From contig NC_067304.1 in assembly GCF_020740795.1 (NCBI RefSeq), forward strand, positions 2,470,056 to 2,534,055: a stretch of 64,000 bases of DNA, read 5' to 3'. Within the stretch, counting starts at the first letter, position 1, and the number at the start of each line of letters is the position of its first letter. This document shows, in pieces, positions 54,981 through 64,000 of the stretch. The notes beneath the pieces were generated by a model, which did no database searches, had not been told where the DNA came from, and saw only the letters and a program-made list of their open reading frames with translations. A program made the position numbers and the translations under genes. The DNA comes from Apus apus. Taxonomy: Eukaryota; Chordata; Aves; Apodiformes; Apodidae.

Positions 54981-56389
54981 TTCATGGGTTGGCTCAAGTG
55001 GTTCTGAAGTTTATATGGAATTTATATTTTAGAATTCTGGAGGTTTGCTGGGACAGCCAGGGCTTTAACCCCTGGGCTGGGTTCTCTCAGGACCTAGTTG
55101 GATGCCACAGCCAAGCAGTGGTTTTGCTGTGGTTTCTGTCACTGGGGGTGGGTTTGCTTGGGAAAGGTGCCTGTTGGGTTCACTGTCCCCATGGCAAACC
55201 CTTCCCCACAGCATCACTGGGTGCAGGGACACATATTTTAGGGGGTCACATCCTTCACCATCAGGTAAAGGGATTGCTGAGTCTGTCCTACCAGTAAGAA
55301 ACACTTGCCTTGGCTTGTCAATACACCCCACCCCATCCCAGAGCCAGGGGACAGGGTGACATTTTTAACATCAGCCACTTTTCTACTTTCTTCAAGCCAA
55401 ATCATGGGATTTAGGTGCCTGTTCCCATTGCCCCAGGTCAGGGCCTGGCAGCCAGCCCCTCCTGAACCCTGCTGCTATCCTGGCCAGTGGGTTTGCACAT
55501 CTGGAGTCCCCAACCCAAGAAGGACATGGGTCCTGTTGGATCGTGGCCATTAAAATGATCTGAGGGCTGGAGCACCTGCCTTATGAAGACAGGCTGGGGG
55601 AGTTGGGGTGGTTCAGCCTGGAGAAGAGAGAAGACCCTGGGGGGACCTTAGAGCACCTTCCAGTGCCTGAAGGGGCCTGTAGGGAGGCTGGGGAAGAGCT
55701 GCTCACAAGGACATGCAATGATAGGACAAGGGGTGATGGTTTTAAGCTAGAAAAGGGTAGATTGAGGTTGGACAGTAGGGAAAAGTTCTTTCATATGAGG
55801 GTGGTGGATCAGTGGAACAGGCTGCCTAGAGAGGTGGTGGGGACCTCATCCTGGAGACATTCAGGGTGAGGCTTGATGGGGCTCTGAGCAAGGTGGTCTG
55901 GTTGGAGATGTCCCTGCTTATTGTAGGGGGGCTGGACTAGAGGAGCTTTAGAGGTCCCTTCCAACCCAAGACATTCCATGATTCTATGATCCCAAACACC
56001 TCTAGGCTGATACCCAAATGCTGGCAAACCACTGCCCTGCTGCTGTCTCTCTAGACTAGATGTCCCCGAAGGAGGTGGGGGGACCCAGAGCCCCCTCCTC
56101 CCGCTGCCACCCCCTCCCCTGCTCTGTGCCATGGGTAGGTGGGGGGGTCCTGCAGAGAATCCCAGACTGGTTTGGGCTGGAGTGGGTTATCAGGGAAGAT
56201 CCTACAGGCCTCTGAAGAGATGGAAGGAGGGAGCCTGAACAGGGAAAAGCAGTCGGAGCTGCTCTGGGGAGGTGCTGAGCAGGGCAGGACCCCGCGCCAT
56301 GTGCAGATGCATCCCAGGGGAAGGGCTGTGCCGAGCCCCCCTGACCCCGGCATCCCCCACCCCGTGCACCCCCAGCTCCAATGCACCCC
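54981..56389. other. TEAD3-SMPD2 intergenic DNA
   Basis: Unique sequence up to about 55550, a CR1 copy to about 55992, then GC-rich DNA leading to a CpG island. No exon of RPL10A (which follows TEAD3 in human) or PPIL6 (which precedes SMPD2 in human) was recognised. Confidence 0.5.
55555..55992 (+). mobile_element. CR1 LINE 3' region
   Basis: GGCTGGAGCACCTGCCTTATG, CAGCCTGGAGAAGAGAGAAG, CAGTGCCTGAAGGGGCCTG, GGTGGTGGATCAGTGGAAC and CCATGATTCTATGATCC. It is a slightly different subfamily from the TEAD3 intron copies. Confidence 0.9.
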
Positions 56390-56860
56390 GTGACACCGCA
56401 CCCCGCGCCTGTCCCGTCGCTCCCGGTCCCGCACCCGCCCCGCACCCCGCCCCGCTCCGCCCCCGGCCCGGCCGCCCCGGCCCCTTCCCTTTCCCTTCCC
56501 TCCCTTTCCGCACCGCTGCCTGCCGGGACGCGTAGTCCCGGGGCTCCGCGCCGTTCCCGGCCCGATCCAGGTCCGTTCCCGCTCCCTGTCCCGCTCCCGC
56601 TCCCATTCCCGGCTCCTCCTGTTGCCCCGCGGTCCCGTCCCGGCTCCTCCCGTCGCTCCGATCCCCCTTTTCCTCCCTCCTCGCCCCGTTCCCGTTCCGC
56701 CAGCCCCGCCTGTTGCTCCGCGGTCCCGTCCCGGCTCCGCTCGCCGTTCCCGGGGGATATGACGGGGGGGGCTGCGCTGCCCGCGAGGGGGGCGGGAGCG
56801 GCGGGGGGGGCAGCCCTGGCGGGGGACACCGGGGTGAGCGCGGGGCAGGAGGGACCAGCC
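56390..56860. promoter_or_regulatory. CpG island, putative SMPD2 promoter and non-coding first exon
   Basis: Very CpG-dense sequence with repeated CGGTCCCG/CCGCTCCG motifs and no TATA box, followed by a good donor GGGGACACCGG|GGTGAGCG near 56833. A matching acceptor CCCCACAG lies at about 58115, 45 bases before the SMPD2 ATG. An ATG at 56759 would be out of frame with SMPD2, so it would act at most as an upstream ORF. The direction of transcription cannot be proved from sequence; a bidirectional promoter is possible. Confidence 0.45.
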
Positions 56861-56894
56861 CCTCGGCAATCCCGGCGGGAGCAGGCAGAGCCCG

Positions 56895-57655
56895 GCTGCC
56901 TGTGCCTGCTGCCTGTGCCTGCTGCCTGTTCCTGGCTGCCTGTACCTGCTGCCTGTGCCTGCTGCCTGTGCCTGCTGCCTGTACCTGCTGCCTGTTCCTG
57001 CTGCCTGTACCTGCTGCCTGTGCCTGCTGCCTGTTCCTGGCTGCCTGTACCTGCTGCCTGTGCCTGCTGCCTGTGCCTGCTGCCTGTACCTGCTGCCTGT
57101 GCCTGCTGCCTGTACCTGGCTGCCTGCTGCCTGTGCCTGCTGCCTGTACCTGCTGCCTGTGCCTGCTGCCTGTACCTGCTGCCTGTTCCTGGCTGCCTGT
57201 ACCTGCTGCCTGTGCCTGCTGCCTGTGCCTGCTGCCTGTACCTGCTGCCTGTGCCTGCTGCCTGTTCCTGGCTGCCTGTACCTGCTGCCTGTTCCTGGCT
57301 GCCTGTACCTGCTGCCTGTGCCTGCTGCCTGTGCCTGCTGCCTGTACCTGCTGCCTGTGCCTGCTGCCTGTGCCTGCTGCCTGTTCCTGGCTGCCTGTAC
57401 CTGCTGCCTGTGCCTGCTGCCTGTGCCTGCTGCCTGTACCTGCTGCCTGTGCCTGCTGCCTGTGCCTGCTGCCTGTTCCTGGCTGCCTGTACCTGCTGCC
57501 TGTGCCTGCTGCCTGTGCCTGCTGCCTGTACCTGCTGCCTGTGCCTGCTGCCTGTGCCTGCTGCCTGTACCTGCTGCCTGTTCCTGGCTGCCTGTGCCTG
57601 CTGCCTGTTCCTGGCTGCCTGTACCTGCTGCCTGTGCCTGCTGCCTGTGCCCCGC
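56895..57655. repeat. 12-bp minisatellite (CTGCCTGTGCCT / CTGCCTGTACCT), about 60 copies
   Basis: Near-perfect tandem 12-mers with G, A or T at one position (GTGCCTG, GTACCTG, GTTCCTG) and occasional extra GGCTG insertions that shift phase. It lies directly downstream of the CpG island, in the probable first intron of SMPD2. Having no stops, it gives long spurious frames in three + frames and one - frame. Confidence 0.95.
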
Positions 57656-58159
57656 TACCCCTTCCCCAGCAACCCGGATTTGCTCTTTTGGGGTAAATCT
57701 TAGCACAGACAGAGGGGCCCGAGGCTTGGGAGAAGGGGCGCTGGCAGAGCTGGGTCCCCCCGGGATTTGGGGTCTACACAAGTAGCTTCCCAGAGGGGGG
57801 GTGGGTGCTGGGGTGTCCTGTGCCGGTGCCTCCCAGCACCGCTTGGAACCCCTGTTTAAAGTCCAGCCTGGAAGGTGACACGCTGCAGGACAAGGGCTTG
57901 GAGACTTGTTCCCCACCCCGTGCCTACTGGTGTCCCCACCCGCGGGATGGAGGGGTCACCTGTGGGGTTTTGGGGTGCATGGGTCCCTGTTTGGGGACAA
58001 GTTGGGGTTTGGGATGGATGGGCTTTGCAGGTGGGAGAGGAGGGGGTGGCTTGCTGGGTCTGTCCTGTGCCCTTCACGGCTGCCAGGAGCTGTCACCCCA
58101 ACCTGGACCCCACAGGACCCCCCCAGCCCAGTGTTGTCCCAGAGAAGCCCTGGTGAGCG

Positions 58160-61100
58160 ATGGCAGGAGAACCCCCCCTGCAGCTCCGCGTCTTCGACCT
58201 CAACTGCTGGTGAGTCCAGGGTTTGTCAGAGCTGTGCAGGTGGGGACAGGGGGACCCACACCAGGTGAAGGGTACCCCCCCTTGGGGTCACCATGTCCCC
58301 TTCCTTTTGGAGTCACACCACTCTCCCAGCCCCACAGGGTCAAGAGAGTCCCAATGTCCCCCCGTGGCCCTTTTCTTCTACTCTCCCATCCTCCCCAGTC
58401 TGCACCCTGCCCAGACCACCCCCCCCTCCCCCATTCTGGACCCATCACTGTGTCCCCCCACCCTGTGACATCCCACCCCCCCCCGGCAGGGCCATCCGCT
58501 ACCTGAGCAAGCGGCGGCAGGAGCGTGTCCAGCTCATCGGGGACAAGCTGCGCCGGGAGGGCTTCGACCTGGCGCTGCTGCAGGAGGTGAGGGCAGCCTG
58601 TGAGATGAGTGCGTCTGTTCTCAGCCCATGAGATGAGTATGTCTGTTCTCAGCCCATGAGATGAGTATGTCTGTTCTCAGCCCATGAAATGAGTGTATCT
58701 GTTCTCAGCCCATGAGATGAGTGTGTCTGTTCTCAGCCCATGAGATGAGTGCGTCTGTTCTCAGCCCATGAAATGAGTGTGTCTGTTCTCAGCCCATGAG
58801 ATGAGTGTGTCTGTTCTCAGCCCATGAAATGAGTGTGTCTGTTCTCAGCCCATGAGATGAGTGTGTCTGTTCTCAGCCCATGAAATGAGTGTGTCTGTTC
58901 TCAGCCCATGAGATGAGTGTGTCTGTTCTCAGCCCATGAAATGAGTGCACCTGTTCTCAGCCCATCCCACTGTCCTCCAGGTGTGGAGTGAGCAGGACTA
59001 CAAAGACCTGAAGGCGAAGCTGGCAGGCTGCTACCCCTTCTCCCATTATTTCCAGAGGTGAGAGGGGCCAGGCCACCCCCCTCCCCGGGGCTGTCCCTGG
59101 GCCGGTGGCAGGGCTGTGCCATGTCCTTGGTGTTTGCCACCTGGAGAGACGGGTGCAGGTGCTGTAGGTCACCTCTGTCTCCATGCCTGGAATGTGGGAT
59201 GGCCGTGGGAGCACAATGGGATCCAGGCATCCAGGGAGCCCCCTTGGCTTGGGGCTCAGGGGGGTGGCAGCAGGAGGGGGGACCCCACTTCCTGACTGTG
59301 CTTTTTTCCCCTCCTGCAGCGGGGTGATTGGCAGTGGCCTCTGCGTCTTCTCCAGGTTCCCCATCCTGGACACCTTCCTGTACCAGTACTCATTGAACGG
59401 GTACCCCTACATGGTGAGGAGGGTGGGGGGCACTTGGTGCCCAGTGCCTGGCCCCACAGAGCCTCACTGGCCCCCCACCCCCTTCCCTTCCCCTCCACAG
59501 CTCCAGCACGGGGACTGGTTCTGTGGCAAGTCCGTCGGCCTCGTCATCATTAAGATCTCTGGGATCATCTTCAATGTCTATGTCACCCACGTGAGCACCC
59601 CGGGAAAGGACCTGGCATGGGGTGGGGACAATGGGGAGGAGGGGGACAAGTGGCCCTACCCCTCCTTTGCTGTCCCTTTGCTTTAACCACTGCTCAGCAC
59701 TATCTGTCCTGGGGCCATACACGGATTTAAGGAAATATTTCTCGGGGAGGGGATGGTGACCCCCCCAACTTGGCTGTCCCCAGGGGGATGGGATGAAGGC
59801 AGGGGTCAGACAGACCCCAAAGGGACCATCTAGAGGGGCTGGGGGGGGGTGTTGCAGGGAGCCTGGGAGCAGGACAGGTGCCAGCATGGGGGTGATGGCT
59901 GCTTTGCCCCCCACCTCTCCAGCTGCACGCCGAGTACTGCCGAGAGAAGGACGCCTACCTGCCCCACCGCCTGGTGCAGGCCTGGGAGCTGGCACAGTTC
60001 ATCCGGTGAGCAGGCGTGGGGTGAGAGCAGGGCTTCCCAGTAATCCCAGCCTGGCCTGGGGAAGGGGATCAGCCATCCCGTGTCCCCTCAGTCACACCTC
60101 GAAGGCAGCTGATGTGGTGCTGCTGGGAGGGGACCTGAACATGCACCCCGAGGACGTGGGCATCCGGCTGCTGCGGGGCTGGACGGGGCTGCGGGACGCC
60201 TTCGCCGAGGCCACACGCTTTGAGGTGAGTGGCCACGGGTGAGTGGGGTCCTGGGGTACACCCAGAGCCCCCCACCCACCTGGGTGTTTGCTCCCAGGGC
60301 TGTGAGGACGGCTGCACCCTCGTCCCCAGCAACTGCTTCACTGTCAAGGCTGAGCTGCTGCCCTTCCCGCTGGGCATCCGCATCGACTACATCCTCTACA
60401 AGGTAACAGGGGGACCCTCAGCCACTGGCTGTGGGTGACAGGGGGGGTGACACTGGCATGACCCCCCCCCCCCCCGTCCCCTCGCCCAGGCCATCTCCAG
60501 CTTCACAGTGAAGTGTGAAGAACTGAAGACCACCAAGGGGACAGCCCCAGGTGTGGACATCCCCCTCTCCGACCACGAAGCCGTGATGGCAACACTGCAC
60601 ATCGAGAGGCAGGGACAGGCTGTGGGTGCCCCCCTCAGCAGCACTGGTAAGTTGGGGGGGGGAAACACTGCCAGAGCCCCCCACGTACCGGGTGTTGGGC
60701 TCTTGGATGGACTGACTGGAGTGGGGTGGAGTTTTGGGGGATGTTTCCTTTTTCTTCGGGCATCTCTTGGGGCGCAAGTGCACCCTCACCGAGAGGTGCA
60801 CGGGGGAGAAAAGAGGGGCGCAAGGCGGGGAGGATGTCACCCCCCCTGAGCCAGCCCTGTCCCCCGCAGAGCCGAGGCTGGTGGACGTGGTGACAGAGGC
60901 CCGGACAGAGGTGGAGCTGGGGCTGCGGGCGGCGCGGCGGCAGCGGTACTCCTCGGGCAGGATGGCCGTGCTGGCCCTGCTGCTCCTGCTGCTGCAGGCG
61001 GCGGCCGTGCTGGGCACGCTGGTGGGGCTGGGGGCTGGGCAGCCCTTCCCCAAGCTCTCCTTCTCCCTCCTGGCCTTCCTGGCCATCGGCATCCTCCTCC

Positions 61101-61213
61101 TGGCCGCCGGCCTCCACGTCTTCCACACCATGGAGGTGAAGATGCTGCAGGGCACCGAGCAGCAGATGCGGATGGTGCTGCGGGCGCTGCAGGAGCAGCC
61201 CAGCCATGGCTGA
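58160..61213 (+). CDS. SMPD2: SMPD2, neutral sphingomyelinase 1 (Mg2+-dependent phosphodiesterase)
   Basis: Coding exons: 58160-58209, 58490-58586, 58981-59057, 59320-59413, 59501-59590, 59923-60005, 60092-60224, 60298-60402, 60490-60646, 60870-61213 (TGA). All phases join to about 409 residues (human 423). It has the DNase I-like endonuclease/exonuclease/phosphatase fold. Catalytic residues sit at the same numbers as in human: Glu49 in ALLQEVW, Asn180 in GGDLNMHP and His272 in SDHEAV. The C-terminal part has two hydrophobic membrane helices (about 325-385) separated by a short GAGQPFPKL loop. The enzyme hydrolyses sphingomyelin to ceramide in vitro and lyso-PAF in cells, in ER and nuclear-matrix membranes. 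It is tail-to-tail with MICAL1, as in human. Confidence 0.95.
58595..58965. repeat. 28-bp minisatellite in SMPD2 intron 2, about 13 copies, with a 56-bp higher-order unit
   Basis: Copies of ATGAGTGTGTCTGTTCTCAG followed by CCCATGAG/A tandemly repeat every 28 bases. From about the sixth copy onward GAGATGAG and GAAATGAG alternate strictly, so amplification later proceeded in 56-bp dimers. Each copy carries CTGTTCTCAG, a 3' splice-site-like sequence, and the last copy runs into the true acceptor at 58979-58980. Confidence 0.93.
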
Positions 61214-61629
61214 GAGGGGGCCCTGGGAGGGGTCCCAGCCCTGGGGGGGGGTCCCACCCTGTGTGTCCCCTCATCCCCAGCCCCATCCTGGCCCCTTTTT
61301 TTAGCCCATGTGTTTTTAGCTGAGCAGCGCTGCGGCCGGCTCGGTAGCGCGAGTTCGACAGCTGCCTCCTTGGGGGGGGGTGGGGGAAGAGGGGACATTA
61401 AGATTTTTTTTGGGGGGGTAGATTTGTCACATTGGCCCCCGCAGGAACCAGAGGAGGTGGTTTTTAATTGCTGGTTTTTTAATATACACTTTCTAACCAG
61501 AGGGACCCACTGGTGTGGCCGGGAGGCTCGAGGGGCTCAGCACCCCCTCCCCCCTCACCTGGGGAACCTCAGGGGCTCCTGGTGGGAACCTGGTGACTGG
61601 TCTGGCAACTGGATTGGACTTGGGTAGAA

Positions 61630-61635
61630 AATAAA
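61630..61635 (+). other. SMPD2 poly(A) signal AATAAA
   Basis: AATAAA about 417 bases after the SMPD2 stop, followed by a GGTGGTGTTTT G/T-rich element. It is the only plain signal between the stop and this point. Confidence 0.75.
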
Positions 61636-61671
61636 GGTGGTGTTTTAGCCCTTGGCACCAGTCAGGGAGGC

Positions 61672-61677
61672 TTTATT
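61672..61677 (-). other. MICAL1 poly(A) signal AATAAA on the minus strand
   Basis: TTTATT on the + strand is AATAAA for the minus-strand gene. It lies about 1.33 kb beyond the MICAL1 stop and 36 bases from the opposing SMPD2 signal, so the two cleavage sites nearly coincide. Confidence 0.6.
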
Positions 61678-63008
61678 CGAGGGCAGGGGGGAATTGCAGC
61701 AGGAGAGTAGGGCTGGTACAAACCAAAGGCAGGCAGGAGGGTGTGGGGAAGCACAGGATGAGGGCTGAGCATGGGGGGGGACCCATGCCCAGGACCTACC
61801 CCCCCCCCACTCCATGCCCATCACAGCACCATTTGGCATGGAGCTCACCCCACAACAACTGGGGACTCCAGAAAGGTCTGAGAGGTCTGTGCAAAGGCCA
61901 CTGTGGCATCGTCAAGCAGGAGAAACCCCAAAGGGGCAAGGACATGGCCACCAGTGTCCCTTGTCACACAATGCCAGCCCTGGGCAATCCCCTTGGGGAG
62001 CTACTGGACCAAAAAAAAACCTTCTGTGGTCCTGAGGCCTTTCAGGGGGGCTTCTGTCCCTGGTTTCTGCAGTACATGTGGCACCCAACAGCAGCTATGC
62101 AGAGTGGTGGGAGCAGCCCAGGCTGTCACTGGCCCCACTTGTAGAACCAGATATCCCTGGCTGGGATCGATGTCCCTGGAAGAGATGGATGTTCCAGGCT
62201 GGGATGGATGTCTTGGGTTCAGATGGATATCCCAGGCTGGGATGAATGTCCTGTGTTAGGATGGATGTCCTCATCTGGAATGGATGTCCCAGGCTAGGAT
62301 GGATGTCCTCAGCTGGGAAGGATGTCTCAGGGTGACTTCCAAGGGTTACTCCCTCCATGTCTGGCATCTGCACTGTCACCTGCCTTTGGTGACCATGGTC
62401 ACATCCTTGCTGCAGGGAGTGAAGCCCTTCAGTGTCAGTGGCACAGGGCTGGGTGTTGATGGAGCCACCTCCCCTCGGCACCAGGTGCTGCCAGAGCCTG
62501 TCCTGAGGCTCAGCCCGAGCACGGGGGTCTCAGCCAGACAAGGCCCTTCCGATGCAGTGGCCAGATCTCCAGGCAGTGTCCCCTGAGAGTGGTGACAGCT
62601 GTGGGACCTCCTGCACGGGGCAAGACCCCCATTTTCCCAGGGGGCTTCCTCCTTTAGCAGCCCCAGGCAGAGTCACCACAACCCTCGTGTTTTGTAGCCC
62701 CCCAACCCCAAATCTTGTTTTCAAGCAAGCACAAGGCAAAGGCAGTCCAGCCAAGCGCGGGGACCCCCCTCTCTGCACCCCAAAACCGGGGGGGGGGAGG
62801 GGCTGCTCCTCCATGTCTCCCCACACAGCGGGTCCAGCCCCTGCATGGCAAGCGGGGACCTGGATTTGCTGCAGCAGCTGCCCACGGGCAGCTCAGGCAT
62901 CACCACCTTCAGGAGCAGCTCAGGGTGATGCTCAGCTGGGTGGGTGGGGGTGCTGCTTGTCCCCCCCCCACCCCAGGGAGGAATCAGCAGGTGCTGGGGC
63001 TGCACGGA
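61678..63008 (-). other. MICAL1 3' UTR (minus strand)
   Basis: Between the MICAL1 stop and the AATAAA at 61677. It holds a minisatellite at about 62150-62335 and G- and C-runs, and has no exon on either strand. Its length of about 1.3 kb would be long for this gene; an earlier poly(A) site was not seen. Confidence 0.45.
62150..62335. repeat. About 20-bp minisatellite (GGCTGGGATGGATGTCC)
   Basis: Eight to nine diverged copies of GGATGGATGTCC plus a CAGGCTGG-type spacer, inside the predicted MICAL1 3' UTR. Confidence 0.8.
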
Positions 63009-63902
63009 TCAGGCCTGGAGCTCGCTGAGCCTCTTCTCCTCCTGGAGGTGGATGAGGACGTTGCGCTTGTTCACCACCTCCAGCAGCTGCCCCAGGATCT
63101 CCTGCTCGGCTGCGCGGTCCTCGGGTGTCTTCAGGGATTCTGTGGGGACAGGGGGCTGGAGCAGGGCTGGGCTGGGGGGCACAGCCCCTGGCTCTGCTCC
63201 CCTCACCATGCACAGGGAACCCCCATGTGCTGGCAACTCACCCTCCTTGTTCATGTAGCCCCGGAGCTTGTGGTCGAGCTGCCACTGCTGCTCCTCCAGC
63301 TTCAGCTCCTGCACCCTGTGGGGAGGGAAGTGGGGGGCTGGGCTCGAGGGGAGGGCCTGGGGGGGGAGCCGAGCCCCCACACCCAGCCAGGGAGCAGCCC
63401 CCCTTACGCAATCATGAGGTCTGACTCCTCAGACACCAGATAGTTCTTCTTCTGGACCAGGTAGAGCAGCTGGTTCATCCACTGTGTCTTCTTGTCGGCT
63501 GGGGTGTCTGTTTGGGGGGGGGATTGGCATGAGCAGGGCACAGACCCCTTGGCTGGGTGTGGGGGGGGGTGGGGTCACAGTGTCCTCTCCACCCTGATCT
63601 TACCACCTTCATCCCGGAGTAACTTCTCCAGTTTGATTCCCTGCTGCTCCAGGTCCCGGTAGGTCACGTCGATCTCCTCCAGCCTCCTCTGGATGGACTG
63701 CAAGGGAAGGGCAGTGCTTGCCCACAGGCTGGCACCTCCCTGCACGGGGCCACCAGCAGAGGGATGGAGGGGACAGGGACCTGGCTCTGCCCCATGGGGT
63801 TACCTGGGCTTTGCAGAACCGCTTCATCTGGGCTTCCCTGGCCCGGCGGGTCAGTGTGCGCTTCCAGGTGGGATATTTCTCCTCCTCTCCTGGCTCCAGG
63901 CA
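63009..63902 (-). CDS. MICAL1: MICAL1 C-terminal bMERB domain (partial, continues beyond the right edge)
   Basis: Minus-strand exons in transcript order: 63902-63804, 63697-63604, 63507-63408, 63315-63242, 63139-63009 (stop TGA 63011-63009). Phases join to about 165 residues, almost all coiled-coil: IQRRLEEIDVTYRDLEQQG, LLYLVQKKNYLVSEESDLM, LEEQQWQLDHKLRGYMN, EQEILGQLLEVVNKRNVLI. This is the bMERB domain of MICAL proteins, which binds Rab8/Rab10-type GTPases and holds the N-terminal FAD monooxygenase inactive. The monooxygenase, CH and LIM domains would lie beyond 64000. Choice of MICAL1 over other MICAL or MICAL-like genes rests on the convergent SMPD2 neighbour, as in human. Confidence 0.85.
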
Positions 63903-64000
63903 CTGCGAAGGGACCGTGGCACAGGCAGGAGGTCAGTCCCTCTGCTGGGAACCTCCTGCCCCCAGCACAGCAGGACCCAGTGCTTTGGTGACAGGAGACA

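Noticed and set aside
56051-57916. Long minus-strand open frame (621 codons) and overlapping + frames of 440, 327 and 276 codons
   Set aside because: They arise from a 12-bp minisatellite without stops plus a CpG island. The translation is a monotonous Gln/Ala/Gly or Cys/Leu/Pro repeat with no domain and no splice logic.

Overview
The window is vertebrate nuclear DNA, almost certainly from a bird. Genes are split by many short GT-AG introns, the DNA is GC-rich with dense minisatellites as on avian microchromosomes, and the recognisable interspersed repeats are truncated 3' ends of CR1 LINEs (at least twelve). No bacterial, viral or retroviral material was recognised.

Five protein-coding genes are read from exon translations with consistent splice phases. 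(1) FKBP5, + strand: nine coding exons from 1663 to the stop at 12813; the first coding exon lies off the left edge. (2) TULP1, + strand: 14 coding exons, 15881-23150, a complete protein of about 539 residues. (3) TEAD3, + strand: coding exons 40320-52403, starting at a non-AUG ATA codon, with a candidate upstream promoter near 28.0-28.4 kb. (4) SMPD2, + strand: ten coding exons, 58160-61213, about 409 residues. (5) MICAL1, - strand: the last five coding exons (bMERB domain), 63009-63902, running off the right edge. FKBP5-TULP1-TEAD3 keeps the order and orientation of human 6p21.31. SMPD2/MICAL1 are a tail-to-tail pair in human at 6q21; here they directly follow TEAD3.

The genes do not form one pathway. 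FKBP5 is an HSP90 co-chaperone of steroid receptors, TULP1 is a photoreceptor phosphoinositide-binding trafficking protein, TEAD3 is the DNA-binding partner of YAP/TAZ, SMPD2 is a Mg-dependent neutral sphingomyelinase-type phosphodiesterase, and MICAL1 is an actin-oxidising monooxygenase.

The most interesting observations are: a tandem pair of equal-length, equal-phase exons in TEAD3, each encoding the third (DNA-recognition) helix of the TEA domain, one of which carries a protein kinase A site (RRKS, Ser102) that the other lacks; a perfect inverted pair of CRX/OTX-type sites and a perfect TAATTA-type palindrome in TULP1 intron 2; in-frame duplicated Lys-rich exons in TULP1; inverted CR1 copies flanking a single in-frame FKBP5 exon; a GC-AG intron in FKBP5; opposed poly(A) signals between SMPD2 and MICAL1; and several intronic minisatellites, two of which reiterate splice-site-like sequence.

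The long stretches between genes (12.8-15.9, 23.2-40.3, 52.4-58.2 kb) hold UTRs, CpG-rich candidate promoters, CR1 fragments and simple repeats. No further protein-coding gene could be supported there.
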